A stretch of 38,351 nt of DNA. It comes from Streptosporangiaceae bacterium NEAU-GS5. Its GTDB lineage: Bacteria > Actinomycetota > Actinomycetes > Streptosporangiales > Streptosporangiaceae. The notes below the pieces were generated by a model. It was not told the DNA's origin. It did no database searches and worked only from the letters and a program-made list of their open reading frames with translations. The stretch spans positions 1 to 38,351 of the forward strand of contig JAGFNW010000057.1 in assembly GCA_017592665.1 (NCBI GenBank), in the 5' to 3' direction. Of the stretch, positions 31,505 to 38,351 are shown one piece after another. The position numbers and the translations under genes are program-made. Each line of letters opens with the position of its first letter. Within the stretch, counting starts at the first letter, position 1.

Positions 31505-32053
31505 ATGCGCGATCAAGGCCGAATAATCGCCATCTTTGTCCTATTGGCTGCCTTGGTGGGATGTAGCGGCCTAGGTGGGGGAAACGACCTGCCAGCACCC
31601 AGAGGTGCCATTCTTCAGATCGACGGCAGCTACCCCTACACCGTGCAGGGGATGCACGTCGCATTGCTGTCCACCTATCAAGGTAAGTCCGCGTCCTCTG
31701 GCTATCTATTCGCCGTTGTTAGCCTTCAGGTCGCCCCGGTTATGCCCGATCGCCCAACCCCTCTCCCTCGTGTCGCTTTTTCCCGTTTGGTGTGGAAAGC
31801 ACCGATATGTGCAACATCTGGATGCGTTGGTCCTTTCGGAGCCATCAATGAACCCGTCGAGATAAATCGAGGTGGCGACGATCCCGCAGAATGGGGTCTC
31901 AAAGAGTTCGTCATGGAGCCGGGACATCGCTACTACGTCCGGATCTATGCGGTAGTTCCAGGCAACGTCTCGCTCAAAACACTCCGCATCTGTGACTATG
32001 GTGCAGCGGACAGCGCCCCTTGCATCAAGGCCGCCGACCTCAGCCACTCCTAG
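31505..32053 (+). CDS. Predicted lipoprotein, function unknown
   Basis: 182 residues. A lipoprotein signal peptide MRDQGRIIAIFVLLAALVGC has the lipobox LVGC at 17-20 and is followed by SGLGGGND, so it should be anchored to the outer face of the membrane. The mature part has strands (YTVQGMHVALLS, GYLFAVVSLQV, HRYYVRIYAVV) and four Cys (APICATSGCVG, LRICDYG, APCIKA), probably two disulfides. TAGGAG precedes ATG 31505. It is not recognised. Composition resembles the membrane gene at 30192. Confidence 0.75.
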   Translation: MRDQGRIIAIFVLLAALVGCSGLGGGNDLPAPRGAILQIDGSYPYTVQGMHVALLSTYQGKSASSGYLFAVVSLQVAPVMPDRPTPLPRVAFSRLVWKAPICATSGCVGPFGAINEPVEINRGGDDPAEWGLKEFVMEPGHRYYVRIYAVVPGNVSLKTLRICDYGAADSAPCIKAADLSHS

Positions 32054-32111
32054 CGTGCAGAGCAGCTCGTAGACGTTCTTGTAGGGGCGAGCGACCGCGC
32101 AGGGACGAGCC

Positions 32112-32372
32112 TCAATGGAGCAACTGGTCGAGTGGGAGCATCGTCCGAATGTGCTCGCGCGCCTGTCTGATCTCCGGCGTCGTGTTCCACTTGACGGAGG
32201 CCCCGAGTATGCCGGCTGCGCGCTAGTTCACGCGGGCGGAGTTGATGAACGGTATCGCACGGACAAGCGCGTGCATCCTCTCCACCGCAAGATCGAGACT
32301 GGCCCCGCGCAACGCGATTTCCACCTGCCGACCTAGATACTGGGCGCGGAAGAGCGGGGACCATTGTCTGGG
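32112..32372 (-). pseudogene. Nonsense-interrupted gene remnant
   Basis: One minus frame reads LFRAQYLGRQVEIALRGASL, AVERMHALVRAIPFINSARV and N, then a TAG (32225-32223). In the same frame it continues RAAGILGASVKWNTTPEIRQ and AREHIRTMLPLDQLLH to a stop at 32112. Both sides look like one protein, so a single nonsense mutation probably broke it. The 5' end is missing, cut off beside the histidine-kinase gene. It is an unrecognised family. Confidence 0.5.
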
Positions 32373-33806
32373 CTAGGACTGTTTGTGGGCGGACAGCCAG
32401 GAGAGGCCGTCGCTGGGGCCGTCGGGGCGGCCGGCCATGGGGAGTTCCACTCGCACCGAGAGGCCGACGCCGGGCGGCACCTCGTTGGGGCCTTCGATCC
32501 GGACGGAGCCACCGTGCAGCACCACCTGCTGGTGGATGAGGGTCAGGCCGAGGCCTGACCCGGGGCTGCCGGCGCGGCGGCTGAAGCGGTTGAAGGCCTG
32601 CAGGTGGTGCTCGCCTGAGATGCCGGGGCCGTCGTCGGCGACTCTGAGCACCGCGAACGCGCCCTCCCGCACGACGTCGAGCTCGATCCGGACCTTTCCG
32701 GAGGGGCCGACGCCGTGGACGGCGGCGTTGTCGAGGAGGTTGTCGACGATCATGCGGAGGCCTTCGGCCCAGCCGCGCACGATCGTGTCGTCGGGGAGGT
32801 GGGCGTCGATCGTGGCGTGCGGCTGCCGCCGCCGCGCCTCCTTGACCGCGACGCCGCAGAGGCCGGACAGGTCGACCTCCTCCAGGGTGTCCGGCTCCAT
32901 CAGCTCGCCGCGGGCCAGCTGGCGCAGCATGGTGATCAGCCGCTCCACGCGGGCCTGCTCGCCCGCGAGGTCGTGAATGACCTCCGCCCGGTCGCCCGGC
33001 GCGAGGTTGGGGTAGCTGAGCAGCGCGATGTTGGCGCCCATGCTGGTCAGAGGCGTGCGCAGCTCATGGGCCGCGGTCGCGGCGAAGGCGCGGGCCGTTT
33101 CCAGCGCCTCGGCCGTACGCTGCACGGCCTCGTCTCGACGGTCGAGGATGTCGTTGACGAGCCCGGCCAGCTGGTCGATCTCGGTGACGTGCGAGTCGCG
33201 GCGCAGCCGGCCGCCGCCGACGCGCACGTCCACGGTGGACGCGTCGCGGCGCAGCCGGGTCAGCGGCTGGATGGCGAACCGGCCGAGGCCGAATCCGGCG
33301 GCCGCCCCGGCGCCGACCGCGATCAGCGTGATGAGCAGGTGCTGCCGCCACAGGTGCGTGGTCTCGGCTTCGAGCGGAGCCGCCTGCTCGAACACCCAGA
33401 GCCGGCCCCGCCGGCCGCCGATTCCAAGGGCCGCGCTTGCATAGCGCCAGCCGCCGTCCGCCGAGGTCACCGGGCCGTCGGCGATGGCGGGGAGGGTGGT
33501 GGGGACGGCACCGATGATGAGGGGGTCGCCCTTGGCGGGCGCCACGTAGACGCCTTCCGTGTCGTGGCCCGTGCCCGCGGCGGTCACGCGTTGCTGTGCC
33601 GTACGGCTCTTGCCCGCGGGAGCGGCCTCCCGTTGGGCGTACGTGAGGGCCAACGGCTTGAGCGCCTGCAGCCGCTGGCTCAGCCGCAGGTCGTGCTCGG
33701 CGTGGAGGTCGCTGACGGCCATCCGGATGATGAACAGGCCGGACAGGCCCACCAGCAGGGGCACCAGCACAGCCACGCAGACCGCGAATCGCGTGGAGAG
33801 CTTCAT
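32373..33806 (-). CDS. Sensor histidine kinase
   Basis: 477 residues. TM1 is at ~8-28 and TM2 at ~156-176, bracketing a ~125-residue extracellular sensor. A HAMP segment (GRFAIQPLTRLRRDAS) leads to the HisKA box with phospho-acceptor H247 (AATAAHELRTPLTSMGANI). The ATPase has N-box MIVDNLLDNAAVHG, G1 VADDGPGI, F-box FNRFSRRAG and G2 GSGLGLTL. It overlaps the response-regulator stop by 4 nt, so the pair is translationally coupled. The signal sensed is unknown. Confidence 0.95.
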   Translation of the reverse strand: MKLSTRFAVCVAVLVPLLVGLSGLFIIRMAVSDLHAEHDLRLSQRLQALKPLALTYAQREAAPAGKSRTAQQRVTAAGTGHDTEGVYVAPAKGDPLIIGAVPTTLPAIADGPVTSADGGWRYASAALGIGGRRGRLWVFEQAAPLEAETTHLWRQHLLITLIAVGAGAAAGFGLGRFAIQPLTRLRRDASTVDVRVGGGRLRRDSHVTEIDQLAGLVNDILDRRDEAVQRTAEALETARAFAATAAHELRTPLTSMGANIALLSYPNLAPGDRAEVIHDLAGEQARVERLITMLRQLARGELMEPDTLEEVDLSGLCGVAVKEARRRQPHATIDAHLPDDTIVRGWAEGLRMIVDNLLDNAAVHGVGPSGKVRIELDVVREGAFAVLRVADDGPGISGEHHLQAFNRFSRRAGSPGSGLGLTLIHQQVVLHGGSVRIEGPNEVPPGVGLSVRVELPMAGRPDGPSDGLSWLSAHKQS

Positions 33807-34507
33807 GAGCGCCGGCCCCGGAGGACGTAGCCCACGCCGCGTACGGTCTCCAGGATCCGGGGCTCGCCCGAGGCCTCCAGCTTGCGGCGCAGGTAACCGA
33901 TGAAGGTCTCGACGGCGTTGTGGGTGACCGCGAAGTCGTAGCCCCAGACCCGGTCGAGCAGCACCTCCCGGGACAGCACGATCCCCGCGTTGCGCGCCAG
34001 CACTTCGAGCAGGTCGAACTCCCGCCTGGTCAGCGGCAGGGGCCGCCCGGCGAGCACGGCGTTGCGGCCGCCCGGGTCGAGCACGAGGTCGCCCACCCGG
34101 ACCGCGGCCTCTCCGGCCGCGTCGGCTGCGGCGCCGGTCGTCGCACTGGACCGGCGCAGCAGCGCCCGCAGCCGGAGGGCCAGTTCGGTGAGGTCGAACG
34201 GCTTCACCATGTAGTCGTCCGCGCCCGCCGAGAGGCCGGCCACCCGGTCGGCCACCTCGTCGAGGGCGGACAGCATGAGGATGGGCACCTCAGACCCGCT
34301 CTGCCGCAGCGACCTGCAGACGTCGATGCCCGAGATGGCCGGCATCGATACGTCCAGCACGATCGCGTCGGCGTTGCCGGCGACCTCCAAGGCGGCACGT
34401 CCCCCGCCGGCGGCCTCGACCGTGAACCCTTCCAGGGTGAGGCCGCGCCGGAGGACCCGGAGGATCGCCGGGTCGTCGTCGACCACGAGAATCAGGTGCC
34501 CGCCCAT
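33803..34507 (-). CDS. OmpR-family response regulator
   Basis: 234 residues. Receiver: acidic D10-D12, phospho-acceptor D52 (AIVLDVSMPAISG), S80 and K102 (DYMVKPFD). C-terminal winged helix: LTRREFDLLEVLARNAG then VLLDRVWGYDFAVTHNAVET and RKLEASGEPRILETVRGVGY. ATG 34507 is preceded by GGAGGAGGAAG, so it is preferred to the TTG one codon earlier. It is the first gene of the two-component operon. Confidence 0.96.
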   Translation of the reverse strand: MGGHLILVVDDDPAILRVLRRGLTLEGFTVEAAGGGRAALEVAGNADAIVLDVSMPAISGIDVCRSLRQSGSEVPILMLSALDEVADRVAGLSAGADDYMVKPFDLTELALRLRALLRRSSATTGAAADAAGEAAVRVGDLVLDPGGRNAVLAGRPLPLTRREFDLLEVLARNAGIVLSREVLLDRVWGYDFAVTHNAVETFIGYLRRKLEASGEPRILETVRGVGYVLRGRRS

Positions 34508-34570
34508 CAACTACTTCCTCCTCCGGCCGTGCCACCCAACCGTAAGGGCGTCCCGGCCGGACCCTGAAAC

Positions 34571-35098
34571 CTAGGCCCTGCGATTCACCGTGAAAGGGAT
34601 GGTCGACGGGTGCACGCGGTGCTTGCCCAGGTAGACCCGCGAGAGCGGCTGGGACTTGGCGCCGATCTTCAGTTCCGAGACCGTCAGGCTGTCGGCGCAG
34701 GCGGTCTTGAAGTCGAAACCGTCGATCAGGCCGTGGTTCACGATGGAGAAGGTGATGGTCATCTTGTCGGCCGAGAGCGAGACGTGGTCCTGCTTCTCGA
34801 GCTTGACGACCTTGAATCCGACGACCGGCGCCGAAACCGTGATGACACCCGAGTACGTGTGCGCGACGGCCCGCTTCTGGGTGAAGCGGACGTGGAAGCC
34901 GTCGCTGGCGTGCCACAGGTAGTCACCGCTCTTGGAGTGGATGCCGAACCCGGTGGGCCGGCCCTGGACCTCGCCGATCCAGCCGGCCTTCTCACAGGTG
35001 TGGCCGGTGGACGAGGTCGCGGAGGCGGAGCCCGCGCCGACCAGCGAGGCGCCGGCCACAGCGGTGAGGACAGCGGGAATGAGGATGCGTCGCCGCAT
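34571..35098 (-). CDS. Secreted protein of unknown function
   Basis: 175 residues from ATG 35098 (upstream GGAAGGAAG). The signal peptide MRRRILIPAVLTAVAGASLV ends GSASA, about residue 27. The mature part is strand-rich with two Cys (HTCEKAGWIGEV, KTACADSLTV), likely one disulfide, and contains GFGIHSKSGDYLWHASDGFH. It lies just upstream of, and on the same strand as, the two-component operon (63 bp gap). It could therefore be linked to it functionally, as accessory secreted proteins sometimes are. Not recognised. Confidence 0.7.
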   Translation of the reverse strand: MRRRILIPAVLTAVAGASLVGAGSASATSSTGHTCEKAGWIGEVQGRPTGFGIHSKSGDYLWHASDGFHVRFTQKRAVAHTYSGVITVSAPVVGFKVVKLEKQDHVSLSADKMTITFSIVNHGLIDGFDFKTACADSLTVSELKIGAKSQPLSRVYLGKHRVHPSTIPFTVNRRA

Positions 35099-35184
35099 GA
35101 GGGTGCTTCCTTCCGTGAAGCTTGTTGGCGGGCAGGACGATAGGGATGCTTTTTGGCAAAACCCTGAGATTTCCCGACGTTTAT

Positions 35185-35207
35185 CCACTGACAGTGGGTG
35201 TCAGTGG
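35185..35207. promoter_or_regulatory. Perfect 9-bp inverted repeat upstream of the DUF1579-like gene
   Basis: CCACTGACA and TGTCAGTGG flank GTGGG, 20 bp before the ATG at 35228. The size and spacing suit a dimeric repressor such as a TetR-type protein. Confidence 0.6.
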
Positions 35208-35227
35208 ATGGGCCATAGCGTCCACGC

Positions 35228-35683
35228 ATGAACGATTTCGACTTCTTCGCCGGCACCTGGGACGCCCACAACCGTTATCTCGTCAAGCGCCTGGCGGGCA
35301 GCGACGAGTGGGAGGAGTTCCCCTCCACGTCGGTCGCGTCGCGGCACTTCGACGGGGCCGCGAGCTTCGACGAGATCCACTTCCCGACCCGTGGCTACTA
35401 CGGCCTCACGGTCCGCTTCTACGACCCCGAGACCCGGCTCTGGTCCATCTACTGGGCCAGCAGCAAGACCGGCAAGCTGGACACCGTCCCCTGTGTGGGC
35501 AGGTTCGAGGGCAACGTCGGCGAGTTCTACTCCGACGACGTCTGGGAGGGCACGCCGATCGTCTGCCGGTTCGTCTGGACGGTCATCGACGCCGACCACG
35601 TCCGCTGGGAGCAGGCCTTCTCCGTCGACGACCGGAAGACCTGGGAGGTCAACTGGGTCATGGACTTCACCCGTACGAGCTGA
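35228..35683 (+). CDS. DUF1579-like (lipocalin-type) protein
   Basis: 151 residues. It opens with DFDFFAGTWDAHNRYLVKRL, the FxxGTWxxxNRxL signature of DUF1579-type proteins, then FDGAASFDEIHFPTRGYYGL, TRLWSIYWASSKTGKLD and GRFEGNVGEFYSDDVWEG. The pattern is a beta-barrel of lipocalin/FABP type that holds a small hydrophobic ligand in the cytoplasm. No catalytic motif is evident. The preceding perfect palindrome suggests tight regulation. Confidence 0.8.
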   Translation: MNDFDFFAGTWDAHNRYLVKRLAGSDEWEEFPSTSVASRHFDGAASFDEIHFPTRGYYGLTVRFYDPETRLWSIYWASSKTGKLDTVPCVGRFEGNVGEFYSDDVWEGTPIVCRFVWTVIDADHVRWEQAFSVDDRKTWEVNWVMDFTRTS

Positions 35684-35767
35684 ACGCCCGATTTCGGCAC
35701 TCGCCGGCCCGGCTTCGGTAGCCCGCACGGATGCCGCGGCGGGCCGGCCGCCCGTAGAACTTCGTCC

Positions 35768-36697
35768 ATGTGGTCCATGAAGGCGGGGACCGATCGGATC
35801 GCCCTCACCGCGCTGGTGGCCTCGGCGATCCTCGGAGGCGGAAACGGGGTCGGCGTCCGGTTCAGCAACCGGGAGCTCGATCCGCTTTGGGGCGCGGGGC
35901 TGCGATTCGGACTCGCGGCCCTCGTGATGCTCGCCGTCATGGCCGTCTTCCGGCTGAAACTCCCTCGCGGCCGGGAGCTTGCGGGCGCGGCGCTGTTCGG
36001 CGCGCTCCACGTCGGCGCCGCGTTCGCGCTCGTCTACTTCGGGCTGGTCAAGGTGCACGGCGGCATGGGCCAGCTGCTGGTGTCCGTGGCGCCGCTGACC
36101 ACCTTGCTGCTCGCCGCGGCCTGGCGCCAGGAGCGGATCACCGTCGCCGCGGTCGCGAGCACGGCGCCCGCCATCGCCGGCGTCACGGTCCTGTCGTGGC
36201 AGGCGCTGGCCGGGCCCGTCCCTGTGATCTACGTGCTCGCCGTGATCGCCGGAGGCCTCTGCATCGCGCAGGCGGCCGTGGTGGCCCGTGCCTTCCCGCC
36301 GGTCCACCCGGTCACGATGAACGCGGTCGGGCTGTCGGTCGGCGCGGCGATACTGCTCGCCCTTTCGGCGTTACACGGCGACACCTGGGCCCTGCCGCAA
36401 CACGCCGAGACGCGACTCGCGCTGGTCTATCTCGTGCTCGGGGGTACGGCGACCGCGTTCCTGCTCTATCTGGTCGTCCTGCGCTACTGGTCGGCGTCGC
36501 GCACGTCGTACCAGGCCGTGCTGATCCCGATCGTGACGGTCGCGCTTTCCGCGTGGCTGGACGACGAGCCCATCGGCGCCGGGCTGCTCATCGGCGGCCC
36601 GCTGATCCTCGCGGGCGTCTACTTCGGCGCCATTCGCCGACCGAGCCGATGCCCCAGCCCGGCCGGCGAACCCGATCTGTCGGGTCATTCGAAGTAG
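35768..36697 (+). CDS. EamA/DMT-family transporter
   Basis: 309 residues with ten hydrophobic helices in two EamA halves: LVASAILGGGNGVGVRFSNR opens it, FGLVKVHGGMGQLLVSVAPL is the end of the first half, and WSASRTSYQAVLIPIVTVAL with LLIGGPLILAGVYFGA closes the second. Metabolite export by proton antiport is the family role. A second in-frame ATG nine bases in is possible. Its last 13 bp overlap the convergent gene at 36685. Confidence 0.9.
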   Translation: MWSMKAGTDRIALTALVASAILGGGNGVGVRFSNRELDPLWGAGLRFGLAALVMLAVMAVFRLKLPRGRELAGAALFGALHVGAAFALVYFGLVKVHGGMGQLLVSVAPLTTLLLAAAWRQERITVAAVASTAPAIAGVTVLSWQALAGPVPVIYVLAVIAGGLCIAQAAVVARAFPPVHPVTMNAVGLSVGAAILLALSALHGDTWALPQHAETRLALVYLVLGGTATAFLLYLVVLRYWSASRTSYQAVLIPIVTVALSAWLDDEPIGAGLLIGGPLILAGVYFGAIRRPSRCPSPAGEPDLSGHSK

Positions 36698-37260
36698 ATC
36701 CTGGTATTCGACTTGCCGTAGTAGTTGTTGCTGGCCCTGGCGACATAGTTACGGATGTTGCCGGTGACCTTGACGTCGTCGAAGTACTGGTACGTGGTCA
36801 GATTGCTGTAGATGTCCGTCGGCCAGACGCGGAACTGGAACCCGAATCGCGAGTACCGCTCCGGACGGAACTGAATGCAGTAGATCACCCACCAGTCGTT
36901 GCCATCATCATCCGTTTCGATATATTTGCCGCAATTACGGGGAGATGGCACATATTGGGTGAATTGGATTGAATCAACGGACTCTGTCGCGATCTTGGCG
37001 ACGGCTATCGCGGATCGGCCACGGGTGTAGTTGTCCGTGCCGGTGAGCGTGTAGGTGAACGTGATCGGGTTACCGTAGGTCACCGATGTGGTGTACCGGT
37101 AGCTGATGTGCGCGAGACCGCCGGCCTTCTGAGCGGCCTGCGCGGCGCTGTGCGCGCGTGTGTCGGATGTGGTGGACGTTGCCGAAGCGGGCACGGCGAC
37201 CAGCATCCCGGCGATGCCGGCGGCGGCCGCGAAGAGCCCGATTCTGAGCGAGTTCCGCAT
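36685..37260 (-). CDS. Secreted protein of unknown function
   Basis: 191 residues from ATG 37260 (AAGGAGG 10 nt upstream). The signal peptide MRNSLRIGLFAAAAGIAGML ends VPASA. The mature part is strand-rich and aromatic (SYRYTTSVTYGNPITFTYTL, SRFGFQFRVWPTDIYSNLTT, YQYFDDVKV) with two Cys (RNCGKYIE, WVIYCIQF). Not recognised. The gene converges with the EamA transporter and shares 13 bp with it. Confidence 0.7.
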   Translation of the reverse strand: MRNSLRIGLFAAAAGIAGMLVAVPASATSTTSDTRAHSAAQAAQKAGGLAHISYRYTTSVTYGNPITFTYTLTGTDNYTRGRSAIAVAKIATESVDSIQFTQYVPSPRNCGKYIETDDDGNDWWVIYCIQFRPERYSRFGFQFRVWPTDIYSNLTTYQYFDDVKVTGNIRNYVARASNNYYGKSNTRIYFE

Positions 37261-37416
37261 GAAACCAAAGCCTCCTTGTCGAGACGTGCGGCCCCCTTCA
37301 CGCCCAAGGAGGCGTCCTGATCTGCACTCGCCCGGCACCCGACGCAAATTGTGATCTACGGTCTTGCGCGCCGCTTACAGATCACTTGCACCCGCTGAAG
37401 ACCCGCGGCGCCGAAC

Positions 37417-38202
37417 TCAGGAGGGCTGGCTCCAGCCGAGGCCGCTGGTGGTCCTGAGGCCGAAACGCTGCGCGCCCGCACGCGCGCCGCCGGGCAGGAT
37501 CTCCAGTTCGCCGATGCCGTAGACGCCGGGAAGGCCGGCGATGACGTCGGCGCGGCCGTCACCGGTGACGTCGCCGAGCGCGAGGTTGGCCGGGTAGTCG
37601 TGGCCGTACTGCAGCGCCTGCGCCGGGCCGAGGCCGCCGCCCAGGCTGAGCTGGACGAGCACCTGGCATCCCGGAGTGTCCACGCCGGAACAGACGACGC
37701 GCACGAGGTCGGCCTTGCGGTCGCCGTTGACGTCGCCGTCGAAGTCGGCCGCGGCCATCGCGGGCGTGGAGACCGGCCAGGCCATCACCTTCGGATTGGC
37801 GCGGAGCCCGGCCGCCGAGCCGCGGAAGACCACCAGCTTCCCGCGTGCCGATGCCACCACGTCGGCGTAGCCGTCGGCGTCGAAATCGCCCGTCGCGAGC
37901 GTACGACCGAGATCGTCGCGGGCGGCCGGCCGGGCGAGCGTGGCGATCCGCGCCCTGGTGGAGACCGCTTTCGAGGCTCCGAAGTAGACGGCGACGGCGC
38001 CGGCCTCGCTCTTGCCCTTGGCCTTGAAGAGGTGGAGTCCGGCGATGACGTCGACGCGCCCGTCTCCGTTGACGTCACCCGCCTTGGCCGGTCTGTGCGG
38101 TTTGGCCTCGGCCGTCCCAGGTGTCGCCACCAGCGCGATCACTGTAGCTATCAGCGTGGCGAGCAGCGCGCTGATGTGAGCGGGGGTTCGAGTCAGGGTC
38201 AT
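37417..38202 (-). CDS. Secreted FG-GAP/VCBS-repeat protein
   Basis: 261 residues with a signal peptide (ISALLATLIATVIALVATPG, cleavage after AEA). There are four calcium-loop repeats of the FG-GAP type: DVNGDGRVDVIAG, DFDADGYADVVAS, DVNGDRKADLVRV and DVTGDGRADVIAGLPG. These form a partial beta-propeller; the usual number of blades is seven, so it may need further sequence or be truncated (it ends LGWSQPS). AGGACG precedes ATG 38202. Extracellular binding or adhesion is likely. Confidence 0.85.
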   Translation of the reverse strand: MTLTRTPAHISALLATLIATVIALVATPGTAEAKPHRPAKAGDVNGDGRVDVIAGLHLFKAKGKSEAGAVAVYFGASKAVSTRARIATLARPAARDDLGRTLATGDFDADGYADVVASARGKLVVFRGSAAGLRANPKVMAWPVSTPAMAAADFDGDVNGDRKADLVRVVCSGVDTPGCQVLVQLSLGGGLGPAQALQYGHDYPANLALGDVTGDGRADVIAGLPGVYGIGELEILPGGARAGAQRFGLRTTSGLGWSQPS

Positions 38203-38299
38203 CGTCCTGCCCGTTTCTCTCAGGAGACTAGGAGCTGTTCGGGGTTCGGATCTTGGTGAGGTCCGGCGGTGGGCTGATCATGGCTGGTAGGACTCGGGT

Positions 38300-38351
38300 G
38301 TGGCGCGTTTCGATGTGACCGATGCCGAGTGGGCGTTGATCGAGCCGTATC
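38300..38351 (+). CDS. IS5-family transposase, first codons only
   Basis: Starting at GTG 38300 the frame reads (M)ARFDVTDAEWALIEPY, the standard N-terminus of IS5/IS427-group transposases in actinomycetes. The window ends after 17 codons. About 70 bp upstream, TAG|GAGCTGTTCGGGG at ~38229-38242 may be the left end of the element. Confidence 0.85.
   Translation, partial: MARFDVTDAEWALIEPY

Overview
The window is high-GC actinomycete chromosome. The evidence is strong G/C bias at third codon positions, GTG/TTG starts, a dense set of one- and two-component regulators, and secreted polysaccharide-binding enzymes. Protein style suggests the Streptosporangiales (Nonomuraea/Microbispora-like), but this is inference and no 16S is present. 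The left ~9 kb and parts of 30-32 kb are accessory DNA. The rest is a regulator-rich chromosome arm carrying many short operons.

1-9 kb is a mobile-element mosaic. It holds a frameshifted IS630-type transposase (1-616), a relatively AT-rich block (724-4329), an IS5-type transposase scar (5405-5611) and a Phd/PIN toxin-antitoxin pair (5625-6253). It also holds two short remnants that look like the 3' end of tyrosine-recombinase genes (4626-4730 and 8587-8705). Both remnants are followed by the same arrangement: a GGGGAGCC-rich repeat and then a strong hairpin terminator. The second also abuts a tRNA-3'-end-like sequence (8464-8494), the usual anatomy of an integrative-element attachment site. 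The AT-rich block contains the most unusual gene pair. One gene encodes an alpha/alpha-toroid (prenyltransferase/squalene-cyclase-repeat-like) protein with a membrane C-terminus. It diverges from a gene for a cytoplasmic glycerophosphodiester phosphodiesterase-like enzyme across a short intergenic region with shared repeats.

9-20 kb holds a secreted jelly-roll-like protein, an orphan histidine-kinase ATPase domain, a SRPBCC protein, an internally deleted SDR and a LolA/LppX-like secreted protein. These are followed by a class C beta-lactamase-like hydrolase, an S4 RNA-binding protein, a methyltransferase, a divergent EamA/LysR pair and a MarR-MFS-SDR operon whose MFS gene is broken.

20-30 kb holds a sugar-acid dehydratase (IlvD/Edd) with its GntR regulator and a shared operator-like motif. 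Next is a secreted multidomain GH75 chitosanase with two carbohydrate-binding modules, then a large HTH-NB-ARC-TPR regulator divergent from a flavin monooxygenase. An ArsR-AHSA1-hydrolase operon closes the block.

30-38 kb holds two lower-GC cell-surface genes, a nonsense-interrupted ORF, an OmpR-type two-component system and several secreted proteins. It also has a DUF1579-like protein, a second EamA transporter, an FG-GAP secreted protein, and the first codons of an IS5-family transposase at the right edge.

All function assignments come from motifs read by eye; no database search was possible.
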